A stretch of DNA of 64,000 nucleotides from Nephromyces sp. MM_2019. Its lineage: Eukaryota; Apicomplexa; Aconoidasida; Nephromycida. Both the position numbers and the translations under genes were made by a program. Of the stretch, positions 43,812 through 54,580 are shown piece after piece. Every line of letters begins with the position of its first letter. Position 1 is the first letter of the stretch. The stretch spans positions 59,423 through 123,422 of the forward strand of contig JADHZB010000555.1 in assembly GCA_015657535.1 (NCBI GenBank). Direction: 5' to 3'. The notes under the pieces were generated by a model, which had not been told where the DNA came from, ran no database searches, and saw only the letters and a program-made list of their open reading frames with translations.

Positions 43812-45790
43812 TGTTGAATAAGGGCCTCTTTCATCAATATATCGTAAAGAAGTGGAGTTCGCACCTTGAACGCTTCTTCCAAAGAGTGACGAGGGCTTCT
43901 TATTTTCTGCTCATTTTATTTGGTAACCTAAACACGGGTCATTATGACATCACTCAATAATGGGATAGCTATACGCGAAATATAGCGCCCCAAATTTCTT
44001 CTATTTAGCATCATTTCAAAAATTATTTTAGTCTCGCAATATCTGCACGAAATTTTAATTCTTTGAGAGGTGTAGAAAGCATTACTTTTAAAGAGTTTTG
44101 GTTAATATTTTATTTGTCGTTTGCCTTATAATTTTTTTTGACCAAATGCAGCGCAAACCTCAGGTATTTTGTTCTGAGTAGACGAATTTCAATGCAATAT
44201 CAAGGTTGGTTTGACACTGCTTCTTAGTAAGTTGGATGCCATGTTGTCATGTTGTCTAATGTCTCCTAAATATAGCATACTTTAGTCAATATTTTTAATA
44301 ATACTACAGTGGAACTTCTGATACCATGTCTATCCCTGCGTGTTTTTCTGACTTAATTTTTCTCACGAATCTTTTACCGCCAACTTTTCTGTGAAGCGGA
44401 AAGTTGATTGATTCGCTTGTTAATGCAGCAAAGTTATATGTGTTCTATGTACAGTCCAAGCTAAAGCATAAGGACACGTTTTCGCCTTTAATTGCTTCCT
44501 TTTTTTGATTACTTATTGAATTTGACGTCAACCAAGTAAAAGTTTAATATTGTTGTAGTCTTTCAGGTTCCATCGCCGCAGCTAGCCTATAGTACGGTTC
44601 TTAATAAAAATACTAATATTTAGGTTGCTATGGCAGGTACAAATGGCTGAGTGTTTACGACATAGTAAATTGCTTCCAGGTGAACTCCCCTGTGAAGAAA
44701 TGCACTGTAGAATTCTCTTGAATCTCATGGGCTTGTTACACCCGTTACAATCCTTTGGTTCTGCTCTCATAATCATGCGTTCATCTGAAGCTCTGCCTAA
44801 ATTGACTTTCTATGGTAATAGCATCCAAGGGCTGAGGCATTTTTTGAAACTACTTTTTTGTAGGCGTCTTTTAGGTGAAAGTGCGATACAAATTTATGCA
44901 AGATATCATGTTTCATGTTCTGTGGTTGCTAAATTGTCCACTGTGACTTTCAGGAAATATGTTTAGATGCATCCAAGCAACAGATATATTGCATGTCCCC
45001 ATGTAGCCGAGCTACATGCTGATCCAGCATGTAACAGCAAAATTCCGTGCTTATTCAAAAAATGATTAAAAAAACCTAAGATAGCGCTTATTTCTTTACG
45101 GGCAAAGCGTGCCCGATCTAGAAACATGAAGAAATTTGGGATCCAGTGAATTTTACCTTGCAGCTTATGCACTGATGGACATAACTAGATGCATGTCTTG
45201 GGTCGTAAAGAATATCTAGATGTAATGACGCGTATGGTAGTTAAACTGTTGCTTCAGACGTAAATTAATTTGTAAAATTTTATTCGTTATTAGCGTACTG
45301 AAGAAATGTGAGCGCACGCATCTTTGTAGGCACTTTTCACAAAGTGCTTGTATCTCAGTGATGAAATCTCAGAGATGTAGCAAGCCTTAGGCTTACACGC
45401 GAGGTGACTATCAGTTATTAGAACTTCATTTCGTGCTTGTTGCCGGTGACGCAACAGTTCCACTTGTAGCTCCTTCTGGCAACGAATTGCATACCCAAAC
45501 TATTCATCCTCGTGACCTGCTGAAGGTAGTGATATTATGCGTGATCTTACTCCAGTTACTTAGACTTTCAAGCTGCAGTCAAATTAATGGTGGCTTCTAC
45601 TATTTTAGCAAGTTTACCCATGGTTTTGGAGATGCTACTTTAACGTTGATAATCCCCTACGCCGTATACGCTGCACTGCCGCTCATGGTAACGGACAGGG
45701 CTTTATTTGTCGGATGGATGCGGCAAAATCTCCCCGTGACATTTGGTGTTAGTTGCTGAGAGACAGCCTTCAGGAGAAATAAACCTCTAG
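43812..45790 (+). CDS. Multi-exon gene of unknown function (5' part unresolved)
   Basis: Exons fitting in phase are 43812-43885, a possible 12-nt exon 44152-44163, 44567-44596, 44637-44814, 44875-44909 and 44954-45002. They are followed by one starting at 45164, one near 45305-45352, then 45415-45525, 45609-45687 and 45753-45790 (TAG). Coding-looking segments include FHQYIVKKWSSHLERFF, VQMAECLRHSKLLPGELPC, ELHFVLVAGDATVPLVAP and YPWFWRCYFNVDNPLRR. Several introns are only about 40-65 nt. I recognise no domain. An alternative is two genes, with a stop at 45022 ending the first. Exons 44637-44814, 45415-45525 and 45609-45687 are the most secure. Confidence 0.45.
45000..45032. repeat. Two overlapping perfect hairpins
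   Basis: CATGTAGC-CGA-GCTACATG (45000-45018) overlaps ACATGCTG-ATC-CAGCATGT (45014-45032). Both have 8-bp perfect stems and 3-nt loops, and they share bases 45014-45018. They sit at the end of an exon candidate and span its possible stop codon and donor. Confidence 0.75.
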
Positions 45791-46705
45791 CAGCTGCAAA
45801 TGATATTAATTTATAACGTAAACAACTGCACTGAAGTGGCGATTTTCTTGGAGATTGCGGTAACACTACTGTTAAATTAGTAATATTGATGCGAATACTT
45901 AACTGTAAGCGACGGTGTCATTGTGTTTGGAAATAGCTATGATTAATGGTGGGGAACCACAACAACCAGACTGAAGGCTCTCTAGATTTACCTCAAGCCA
46001 CAGCTGCTGCACCTAATAGTAACGCGAGCCTAATGACACTAAAGCTAACCGTAGCAAGCAAGTGCTTCAATTGCCTACGCACCGTGGCACCGGCGTAGGA
46101 CGTCCGTGTCCAAATGAGATGATGCATGCCTAATGCGTGCTTCGAGTTAGCACGTGCAATATCTGGGCAATGCACGCGCAAAGAGAGTTTTGCGTAGCAC
46201 AGCGCCCGCAGTAAGGATTACGGTGTCTTGGAAGATTTAAGAACTTTCGTACCTATCACCGGCAAGAATGAAATGGGAGAATTGCAGTTTTCATTTTCTT
46301 AATAGAGAAATTGTGGTAAGTTCGATCCATGCGAAACAATAGGGTGTGAGTTCAGGTGACTGTCTTCGTGAGAAATTTACGTAAAAACTTGCTTTATTGA
46401 ATATTCAGTTTTTCAGGAATTTAATTGACATATCGCCAGTGGTAACGAGGTCTGTCTACGTGGATATTTCAGCAAAATGGCCTTCAGATTAATGGTCTAG
46501 AGCAGCAACCAGTCAGAAATCTCCATTTTTCACATCATTCCGCATGTTTTAACTTCTGTAAGCTGTAAGTTCGACCTGTCTTCATTAAGCGGCGAATTTT
46601 TACCGTTTTGATTCCCATTCTTCGGCGTTGTAAACAAGGCGGTTAAGGGAGCATAGCAAAAATATCCTCAAGCAAAAATCCAAGCGCATGAGTGATTGAA
46701 GTCAG

Positions 46706-49441
46706 AAATAACCAATTCATCTGCAAAACACGCCATTGCAATATTTAATTTGATTCCGAAACTACGAATTGATGAGGGACAGATTAATTCCCTGGATTCG
46801 CTCCGTGATGTTGGCCCGCTCATGCTATAGCTGAGTGCGCACAGCATCCTTGAAAGCTGGCGTCTCTTTGAATTCATCACCCAGCAAGAAAAAAAACATT
46901 TGCATGTAATATATCTTCCTTTGCGGTTCTCCGGGCATCTGCAGAATCACAGTACGCAATACTTGAATAGAAATGCTGGTATAATCTTTCTATCCTTTCT
47001 CCAAGTGGAAAATGTGCGCTTATCTCTGTTTACGCAACTAACAATAGGATTTTCATCTAGGTGGAAACATTTTCATTTTGCCAAATTATAATATTGTAGA
47101 TTAAATAAATTTTTCAAACGAAAAGCTATTGCACGTACGACTCTCATGTTATAGTGCCCACTGAATATCTGAGGTGCCGATTACAGCACTGAATTCAAAC
47201 ATACCATACGTTTTTAACATATGTTGTTTACGTATAGTCGAGTCCATGTCACTGGTGTTTCAACAAAGATAGAAAAAAATATTTAACCTAGATGAACAAC
47301 TAACAAAGATAGCTCATATGCTTAAAGGTATAGAAAACTTCCGGGAGATGTTCTTGTATATCTTGGTTCTAAGAAATTTTATGAAGCAGAGCTTCAATAT
47401 GATGAATTGTTAATGTGTGCACTTTGTTGCGACCTTTTGGCAGGGCTAACTACAATTACATAAAATTAGCAGCAGAAAAGCTTTATTCAACAAAGGCCAT
47501 TTATCTTGTTAGATAAGAAAAGTTAAGACAAGGCGCATATCTGTATGCGCATGTAATACCTTTTCATAATAGTTCCGGCAATGATGTAGGCGGCGCGAAA
47601 AAATAGGCGATTTCTCCTGCTTAATGCATTGTACTAATTACAATACAAAGTCTTGACATGCAGCAGCAATCCTGCTCAGTGTCAAGTTCTCGCTAATACA
47701 CATGATTTTTATGCTTCGTCATCTATTTACAGCCTATGATACCGGCATATTTATGAGTAGTCAAACCAGAGGAGGGCCTTGGCAGCAATAACCATTCGAC
47801 ATAACCAACGTCAAGCAAAAAACATGAATAACTTGTTGCCATACTAAGCTCAGGACAACTTGCTGACCCCTTAGCTTTTTTCCGGGTTTCCCTTCCATTG
47901 AGATGATACCGATTTTACTATTCCTATATGTTTTAGTGGAGCACATTCTGATGTTTATTAGTTGTGAATTTCGGTGCAAGAGAGTTTTAAGTTGCGATCT
48001 TGAACCGGATCAGTTTGAACATGTTGTGCCTTATGCTATCGCTTAGCGGGATGCTTATAGTACGAGTAGCTTCGCAATTCTTTTTTTTATTTAAACCTTG
48101 AGCGTGCAAGCTCTTGCCTTGTTGACAGTATTTCTGGGGCGGAAAATTGCAGCCTATCTTCTTTTAAGGGTGTATTCCGATACTAATGTAGTTAAATGTG
48201 CGTTTGTCAGATGTCTAAATTCATAGAATATACACCCTTTTTTTATTAAAAAAAGAAGTTCAATTTCGGTACAATAATTTTTAGCCTGTTGGACTTAACG
48301 AAAAGATAAGGTTCTCAGCGAGTTTTACTGAAATTAAGCATATCTTCGCTGCCTTCCTAGTTCAAACTTGATTTTAACCTCATAGTGAATAAAAAAACAA
48401 GGATCTATCGGCGAACCGAGCGAATATTATTGTCAGGAGTAGATTAGGAGAAGCGTGAACTTTTAGCCCACGCCTGATTTACCAGAAGTTGAGCGAAATT
48501 TCATCTAGTTTGTAGAAAAGGTCTCAGTCCTGATAACTTTTCAGGTTACCAACTTAGTAAAGCTATTCTTCGCATGAAAGAGACATTCAAGTGGAAACCG
48601 ATAGCCAAAAAGCCTACCAAGTTTTCTGAAGAAATACATCAAAATCTTGATCATTCCGATTTTCTTCCAAAGGAAAAGCCTTTAAAAATATGTAAGCTTC
48701 AAAATTACACACTATTTACATTAAATCTGCTTAATGTGCTAATGTAATACCCTGTACCTGCAATCGCACAGCCATGCTGGCTGTATCTACAGTCGAATGA
48801 ATCTACAACTAGCGGTGAGATGATTAAAAGGCTACAACTCATTCGTCTATGGCAGTAAATTAATGTTATTTTTAGTATGCTGCGCTGTTTATGCGTCTTT
48901 GCATGTATTTTTGGAGTTGTAATATAGTTCCACATAGAATAAATACGAACAATCAAGCAACTTTCCAAGCTTATCACGGGGTTCATGGTTCCCCGTATGT
49001 ATCTTGCAATCCTAACTGCAGAGATCCCGCGGCAGTCTTTAATCTGCCATCCGTCTACAATGGGTAAACTACGCGAAAACTCGCTAAAATTTTGAATTTT
49101 TGTGAACTAGTACTTTTTTTTTTTAATTTAAAAATTTCTATTTTTATTTTGCACGCTTGGCTTCATCTATATTCATGCTTAAATGAAGAATACTTAACTT
49201 TTCCTTGACCCTCTAAATAATGTACCCATCGCAGGAAACTTTATTTGCTCAAATATTTCTTGCCATAGCAGCATGTATATCGTGTGGTTCCGAATTGCAT
49301 TATGGCGCTGCCTCTAGAAAGCCACTGAGCTTAAGCGAAGCAATATCTCAAACGCCAACCTGTACAGCATCGATGCAAGAATGTAGGGATTCCCCTTATT
49401 GTGCTCTTTACAAACTCCCTTCCATTTTTGATATAATATGA
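46706..49441 (+). CDS. Multi-exon gene(s) of unknown function (model incomplete)
   Basis: Supported blocks, all on plus: 46706-46830 (FNLIPKLRIDEGQINSLDSL), 47006-47060 (VRLSLFTQLTIGFSS), one starting at 47444 that joins it in phase (NYNYIKLAAEKLYSTKAIYL), 48545-48691 (YQLSKAILRMKETFKWKPIA) and the last, 49235-49441 (ETLFAQIFLAIAACISCGSE...), with TGA 153 bp before the next gene. The 48545 exon has acceptor TTTTCAG, donor GTAAGC and a clear polar coding composition. Phases between 47.5 and 48.5 kb and between the last two exons do not match without further exons. It may be one or two genes. I recognise no family. Confidence 0.4.
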
Positions 49442-49594
49442 GGTTATAAATTTAGTAGTTTCTGATATCTTTTCAGGTGCGAACCGAGAGAAGTACTTTA
49501 TTCGGTAATCCTTCAATGAGTTTTTCGTAGACGCCTCACGGACTTGCATATTTGGTTATATAAGTCGAGTTAAGGATCCTTTACACATTGGAAA

Positions 49595-51472
49595 ATGGCA
49601 TCAAATCTGGAGCAGTCTTCGATGGTTACACTTGAGGACCCCTTCTTTCAATCACCTACGTGCTGCCTGCCGGAAAATTCGAATCAACACCGGTTTGACG
49701 CATCCCGTTCTGCAACTTCATTCCTTTTCAGTAGAATGAAGTCTGCTGCTGTAAGCCAGCTTTTAACCCTGAAGACGCCAAGCAAATCGCATTCCCCTTG
49801 TAGTGCTCAAAAATCTCTTATGATAGGTAACAAAGATAACGTAGAGTCTCCATCAGATTGGAATATTAAACGAGGTGATGATTTAGTGGAAATTTCTTTG
49901 TTTGGCTGTGATTATGCCGAAAAAAGCAGTAGGCTTTCTGTGTACCGTACCCCAATAAAGGAGAGCGCAAGCATGAAAAAGCAACTGCGTTCAGGGCTCA
50001 AAAGCATAGGATTCTTATTCAATAAAAACATTGACGAAAATGCAAGCAATTCTCCCTGCAGTTCGGATCGGGATAGCGATGCTTCCACCGCTGATGAGAA
50101 TAATTACAGTGGTGAGCATCTAGAAGAGCCTTCAAGTCCTTCAAAATTTTCAGCAGAAACGATGAGTTGCCGTGAAAGTCCCTTGGCGCTTACGGGAATT
50201 AGATCAGTGCATCGCAAATTTAAGACTGATAGCCAAGGGGGGGGGAGCTGCGACGAAGGAAATTCATCGATTGAAGAAAAGCCAACCTTAGCGATAAAGC
50301 ATACACCTAACCTTAGCTTTAGGACACCTGATGCCCCAAAGCGCTATGATTGGAAGAGGCGATCCTCGATAGTTAATTACGAAACACCCAAATCCACACA
50401 TGTGCACAGGAGTAGAGCAATGATGATTCCCCCATCACAAAGTAACTATGCCTCATCAATAGCGCACACCCAGCCCGTAGAGATATTTGGCGAAGGCATG
50501 AGTGAGGAAGCCCTCCATTCCCGTGGCATACACGCGATCCGGCCGGTAAGTTATTTGAAGCAGTGCGCAACCAGCTCTTTAAACTCGAGCGAAGAAGCAT
50601 ACGGGACTAAAGAGAATTGCCCAGAAGATAGTTCTTCTCCGCATATAAGGCTTGGCGACGCTTTTTCCCCAGTATCTGTCGTTAAGACTTCCTATACGCA
50701 TTATAGCGGCCGCAGAGCATCGACAAGTTTACTATCCCCCCATAAGTATTCAACTTCAAATTATGTTGGAAATAGAAAACGGGTGAGTGATACCATTTCA
50801 CTCGGTTTTAGGTCCCTCTTCCACAAATCACTGGGGTCAGAGGAATCTTCGCCATCAAATTATGAAAGCGCTATTAGCCCTACTCAGAGAGAAGTCAGTA
50901 ATAGCACAAAAAACCGTAGGCACTCCTCAAGAGCTGTGGAAACGGATGACAAACCCTTAGCAATCAAAACTTCGCAACCTCTTCTAAGTTTCAATAGCCC
51001 CCTAAATTGTAGTGAAAGGGTAGAATGTGGTGTTATGGAGCATGGATTTGATGCCACATCCCGGTTTAAAATAGGGCCGGCCTCTGTAAGCGACAACAAT
51101 TCTATTAACCACTTCCGGTTTCAAGCTTCTTCAATCTCTCCTACATCGCTTCGAAGCCAATTGCGTGTGCTCTCACCGCATGTACACGATGAACTCGATA
51201 GGAGATCTTCTCCACTGACTACTCGTGGTATCCATCCTACCGCATTGGCACTAAGAGGATACAGCAGCTACGAGGAACTTTATGATGGAGTGCATGGTGC
51301 CAGAGAATATGTGCGGCAACAATATGCGTTTGCAGCTAGAATGAGACGCCGGAGGTTCGGGGTGCTAGAGGCTAGTGATGTGCCTGCAGCTCTCAGAGTT
51401 AAGAGAGAGAAATTGAGGGATGCTGATGAGACTATGAAAAAGCGGCGATGTACTTTTCAGGGTGGAATGTAG
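49595..51472 (+). CDS. Intronless disordered protein with S/T-P sites and a KEN box
   Basis: A single uninterrupted frame of 625 codons starts at ATG 49595. It is Ser-rich and mostly polar. TP dipeptides in similar settings recur at residues 61 (TLKTPSKSHSP), 119 (VYRTPIKES), 237, 244 (SFRTPDAPKR) and 264 (NYETPKST), with many SP sites; these look like proline-directed kinase sites. A KEN tripeptide lies at 339-341. Three short aromatic-basic segments resemble each other: SFLFSRMKS (42-50), SIGFLFNK (137-144) and SLFHKSLGS (407-415). The last 70 residues are predicted helical and basic (AREYVRQQYAFAARMRRRR). This suggests a cell-cycle-regulated or scaffold protein, but I recognise no family. 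It is unusual here for lacking introns. Confidence 0.8.
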   Translation: MASNLEQSSMVTLEDPFFQSPTCCLPENSNQHRFDASRSATSFLFSRMKSAAVSQLLTLKTPSKSHSPCSAQKSLMIGNKDNVESPSDWNIKRGDDLVEISLFGCDYAEKSSRLSVYRTPIKESASMKKQLRSGLKSIGFLFNKNIDENASNSPCSSDRDSDASTADENNYSGEHLEEPSSPSKFSAETMSCRESPLALTGIRSVHRKFKTDSQGGGSCDEGNSSIEEKPTLAIKHTPNLSFRTPDAPKRYDWKRRSSIVNYETPKSTHVHRSRAMMIPPSQSNYASSIAHTQPVEIFGEGMSEEALHSRGIHAIRPVSYLKQCATSSLNSSEEAYGTKENCPEDSSSPHIRLGDAFSPVSVVKTSYTHYSGRRASTSLLSPHKYSTSNYVGNRKRVSDTISLGFRSLFHKSLGSEESSPSNYESAISPTQREVSNSTKNRRHSSRAVETDDKPLAIKTSQPLLSFNSPLNCSERVECGVMEHGFDATSRFKIGPASVSDNNSINHFRFQASSISPTSLRSQLRVLSPHVHDELDRRSSPLTTRGIHPTALALRGYSSYEELYDGVHGAREYVRQQYAFAARMRRRRFGVLEASDVPAALRVKREKLRDADETMKKRRCTFQGGM

Positions 51473-51479
51473 AATACTA

Positions 51480-52170
51480 TATTCTCGCAGGTCACATTTT
51501 AACGACTCTCGAGAGAATACCAATATATTTTTTCCTGTTTACAATAACTTCTCAAAAAGAGGCACACTTTTTGCCTCAGCTATCGCGAAGTTCCTATATT
51601 AATACTTTAGGCCTGTGAGCCCTTTCAGAGGCATCATCCTGCGCATATCCCGAGAAGAACCGCAGTAGTATCAGTGTTGAGCATAGTACATACCGAATTC
51701 TTATGATAAGAATCACCGCAGCTGTCGCAAAAGCAGCTTTTTTCTCAATAGTTTGGTCGAATTGTAAGCTATATCCATATTACGAAGGCGCTAATAGTAA
51801 GGGGAAATGCTTCATTTAAAAATAACCTTTTATCGTGAATCCTTTCAGATTTGAAGGATCCAGAGTGTATCAAGAGACCCTTTAGTCGTTACTCCGTCTA
51901 GTTTTTGAATACCAGCGTGTATTTATACATGCCGCCAGGCTGCCACGATGAAAGCAACTTTTTGGTTTACCCCTACTTGTCAATATTATGGTGGCAATAC
52001 TCATATTTCCAATACCTGCGTGCCAGCTCTTTTAAGATGTGGTACAGGCATTTTGCAAGTTTTCGTATATACTTCAAACTGAACGTATAGTCGACTTCTC
52101 GCTTCGGTCACACGACTGCCTCTTTGCAAAGCTCATGGTAGAGAATATGTAGCCAGGCGAGGAACCTCAG
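51480..52170. other. Intergenic stretch, nothing assigned
   Basis: Between the 625-codon gene and the next plus-strand exon candidates. One open plus frame (51905-52090) has no splice or context support. I see no gene here. Confidence 0.45.
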
Positions 52171-52182
52171 TTAGAGGCTAGG

Positions 52183-53634
52183 ATGCCAATTGTGGCACTT
52201 AGAGGTAAGGGACCACGGAATAAAATTGCGTGACCACGCGGGTAAGCTGCAGAAAAGTTGAAACTTTCAATGCAATCAGCGTATAAAACCCAAAGCAAAA
52301 CGTGAAGCATCTGATCAGGTGATATCAGCAACAAGATGACTAAACATCGCGAGCATTGCCCCTTTCTGAGGACGGAACACATGCGTGGTCATTAGCATTT
52401 CAAGCCATGAACCAATCTGCACCTACGATTTTTGGTCCTTATCAGCCATGGTGATGCTGCATGCTAAAAACTTTGTTCAAAAAAGTAGCGTAACCATCCA
52501 ACTAAAGCTGAAATACTTCCATTACGGGAAATCAATGAAAAAAGGTGACGTAAAAAAGATTCTGGCTTCTTTGCGAAAAAGAGCGCTTTTTATGTGCCAC
52601 TTCGCATCTTTATTTGCCGTATGTTCGATGAGGTTCGATATCAGGATAAGCTTTCAAAACAGTATTTGTGTTTTTGTATGCTAGGTACCGCAAAGAAAGT
52701 ACGCAATGCAGGTGTGCGCGTTGCTTATGAATGCGAGTAAAGCCAGGGTAGTGGTAAACTAAAAGGTTACAGCGACAGGCTTATAGAGCATACATGTAAA
52801 GAGAGTACGGCACTCAGAATCTACGTGGATATTCAATACGCGTTCGACATGATACTATTCATTTTGGGGATTTGCCCTGGACTTATTATTAAGCTCTTGT
52901 CGATCATCATTTCTGTAAACATTCAAGTACGCTGGGGCATAGCCAGAGTAAACGATATTTTGTAAGTCGGTTGATATTTGATTTTTATGCAGTAGGTGCT
53001 AGCGGCTAATCCTTGCTCAGCCATAGACAACAAAGTATGCACTAAGGAAGCTGAAACATAAAATTACTTCGAAGAATCGAAAAAGCGAATAAGGAGAGTA
53101 TAATGAAAAAAAATGATTATTTCATAGCGGCTGCTGCGAAGTAATCAACATGATCGCTGTTCCAGACACTTTGTGTCCAGCATGATGAAAAAAAGGCTTA
53201 ACGAGAGCGCAAAAATGCACTCAATACCATTCCTTAGGAACCTATAATATGCATTGCGACCAACTGCACGCCAATTATACTTTCCAGCTGGCAAATAAGT
53301 ATATTTTGTGGCCCCATGCGATTAACGAGAAAGTGCATCAGAGCGAAAAAGCTAGCCGCAAAATAAAGCATTCGCTAAGTTGCATGTTACCCATTATCTG
53401 CGAGTAGCAACAAGGCATTACTTAAGGACTACATACCGAGAGGCTGGAATAGCATTGGTGAGTATGATGATCCTCGCATACAAACCACGTTTAAATTTCG
53501 ACCCAGATATACACGATCTAATAGTCGAAACTCAGATGCAATGTCCCTCAAGAGCTTTCAGCACCTGCAGTGGAGCTTGCACACATTACATGAGGTTGAA
53601 AACTTTTGAAGGCATTCAAAGGAGATTGACCTAG
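52183..53634 (+). CDS. Multi-exon gene with a hydrophobic segment, unknown function
   Basis: A possible first exon, 52183-52204 (MPIVALRG, donor GTAAGG), is followed by an exon starting at 52319. An open stretch then runs through about 52480-52650 (TIQLKLKYFHYGKSMKKG), with one or two splice choices. A short exon at about 52685-52711 comes next. The chain from there is firm in phase: 52766-52914, 52996-53034, 53288-53332, 53415-53457 and 53525-53634 (TAG). The 52766 exon encodes a hydrophobic segment, ILFILGICPGLIIKLLSIII. Later exons read AIDNKLANKYILWPHAINEK and ALLKDYIPRGWNSI. I do not recognise the family. The 5' half is uncertain. Confidence 0.45.
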
Positions 53635-53639
53635 CCACG

Positions 53640-54575
53640 GTCATCGAGGTGCCTTCAAACTTTAATTCAGGTCAGTTAAAGCCACCTCATTGATCCTGAT
53701 GGCAATTGGAATAGTGAAAAGAATTTGCACAAACTTTGCATGCTGTCTTGGCCCTGCCGCCATGCCAGAAGGAGAATGACTTGTCAATTTCCAACATAAA
53801 AGCATCGTCTTTAGCTTCCTCTGTAAGGTGTGACCGCGCATGACTTGAGTAACTTCCATCTATATGGCAAACTAAACTTATTAAACTCCAATTACCTCTA
53901 AGAGCGTGTATTGCAATAAATTACACCCGCTTATGAAGTTGCTGGTGAGTAAATAGGCAAACAAAGTCGCGCCCCTGCAGATAAAATTATTTGCCATGTG
54001 TGTTCTCGAAATGATTCTACTGAAAATAAAAAGTACTACAAAAAGCTTTTTAACATGCTTTTCAGAGTTATGCCATACCCAACAAGATCTACCGAAATAA
54101 GGCTATCTTGTACGTCAAGCCAAGAAATAGGAGTGAGGAAAAACTCGTCGCCCATTGCTGTAAGCGAGTGATATACTAGCGTATTCGTCAACAAAGGCAA
54201 AGTTACTTTGCCTAACCTATCATGCTAGACAGGACAAACCCTCCAAGGCAACAAAAAAGACTGGGAGAGGCAAACGCGTAACAAAAAACATGAAAAGCAT
54301 ATATTCCTGGAAGTAAGCCTTAACTCCAAATGTATACCGCAACCTTGATCAACCCCACAATTTTGTATAGGAAACTTCAGTAACAGGAAGCTAGTTAAGT
54401 TACTTCGCGGCGGACAAAGCAAAGTTTTCTACTGCATACGGAAGTGAAGAGCGGCTAAAACTACTTTTAAGCCGCAGTTTCCAGGGGAGGGCCCAATGCC
54501 AACATAGAAGCATCGGATTTAAGAGCGCAAACATCTGCTATTATTTACACGTATGATATTTTTAATCATAAAAAA
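53640..54575. other. Convergent intergenic stretch
   Basis: Lies between the ends of a plus-strand and a minus-strand gene. It contains short open frames on minus (53859-53662 and 54422-54225) without support. It probably holds both 3' ends. AATAAA-like hexamers occur (for example near 53920), but I cannot assign cleavage sites. Confidence 0.4.
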
Positions 54576-54580
54576 AGCTG

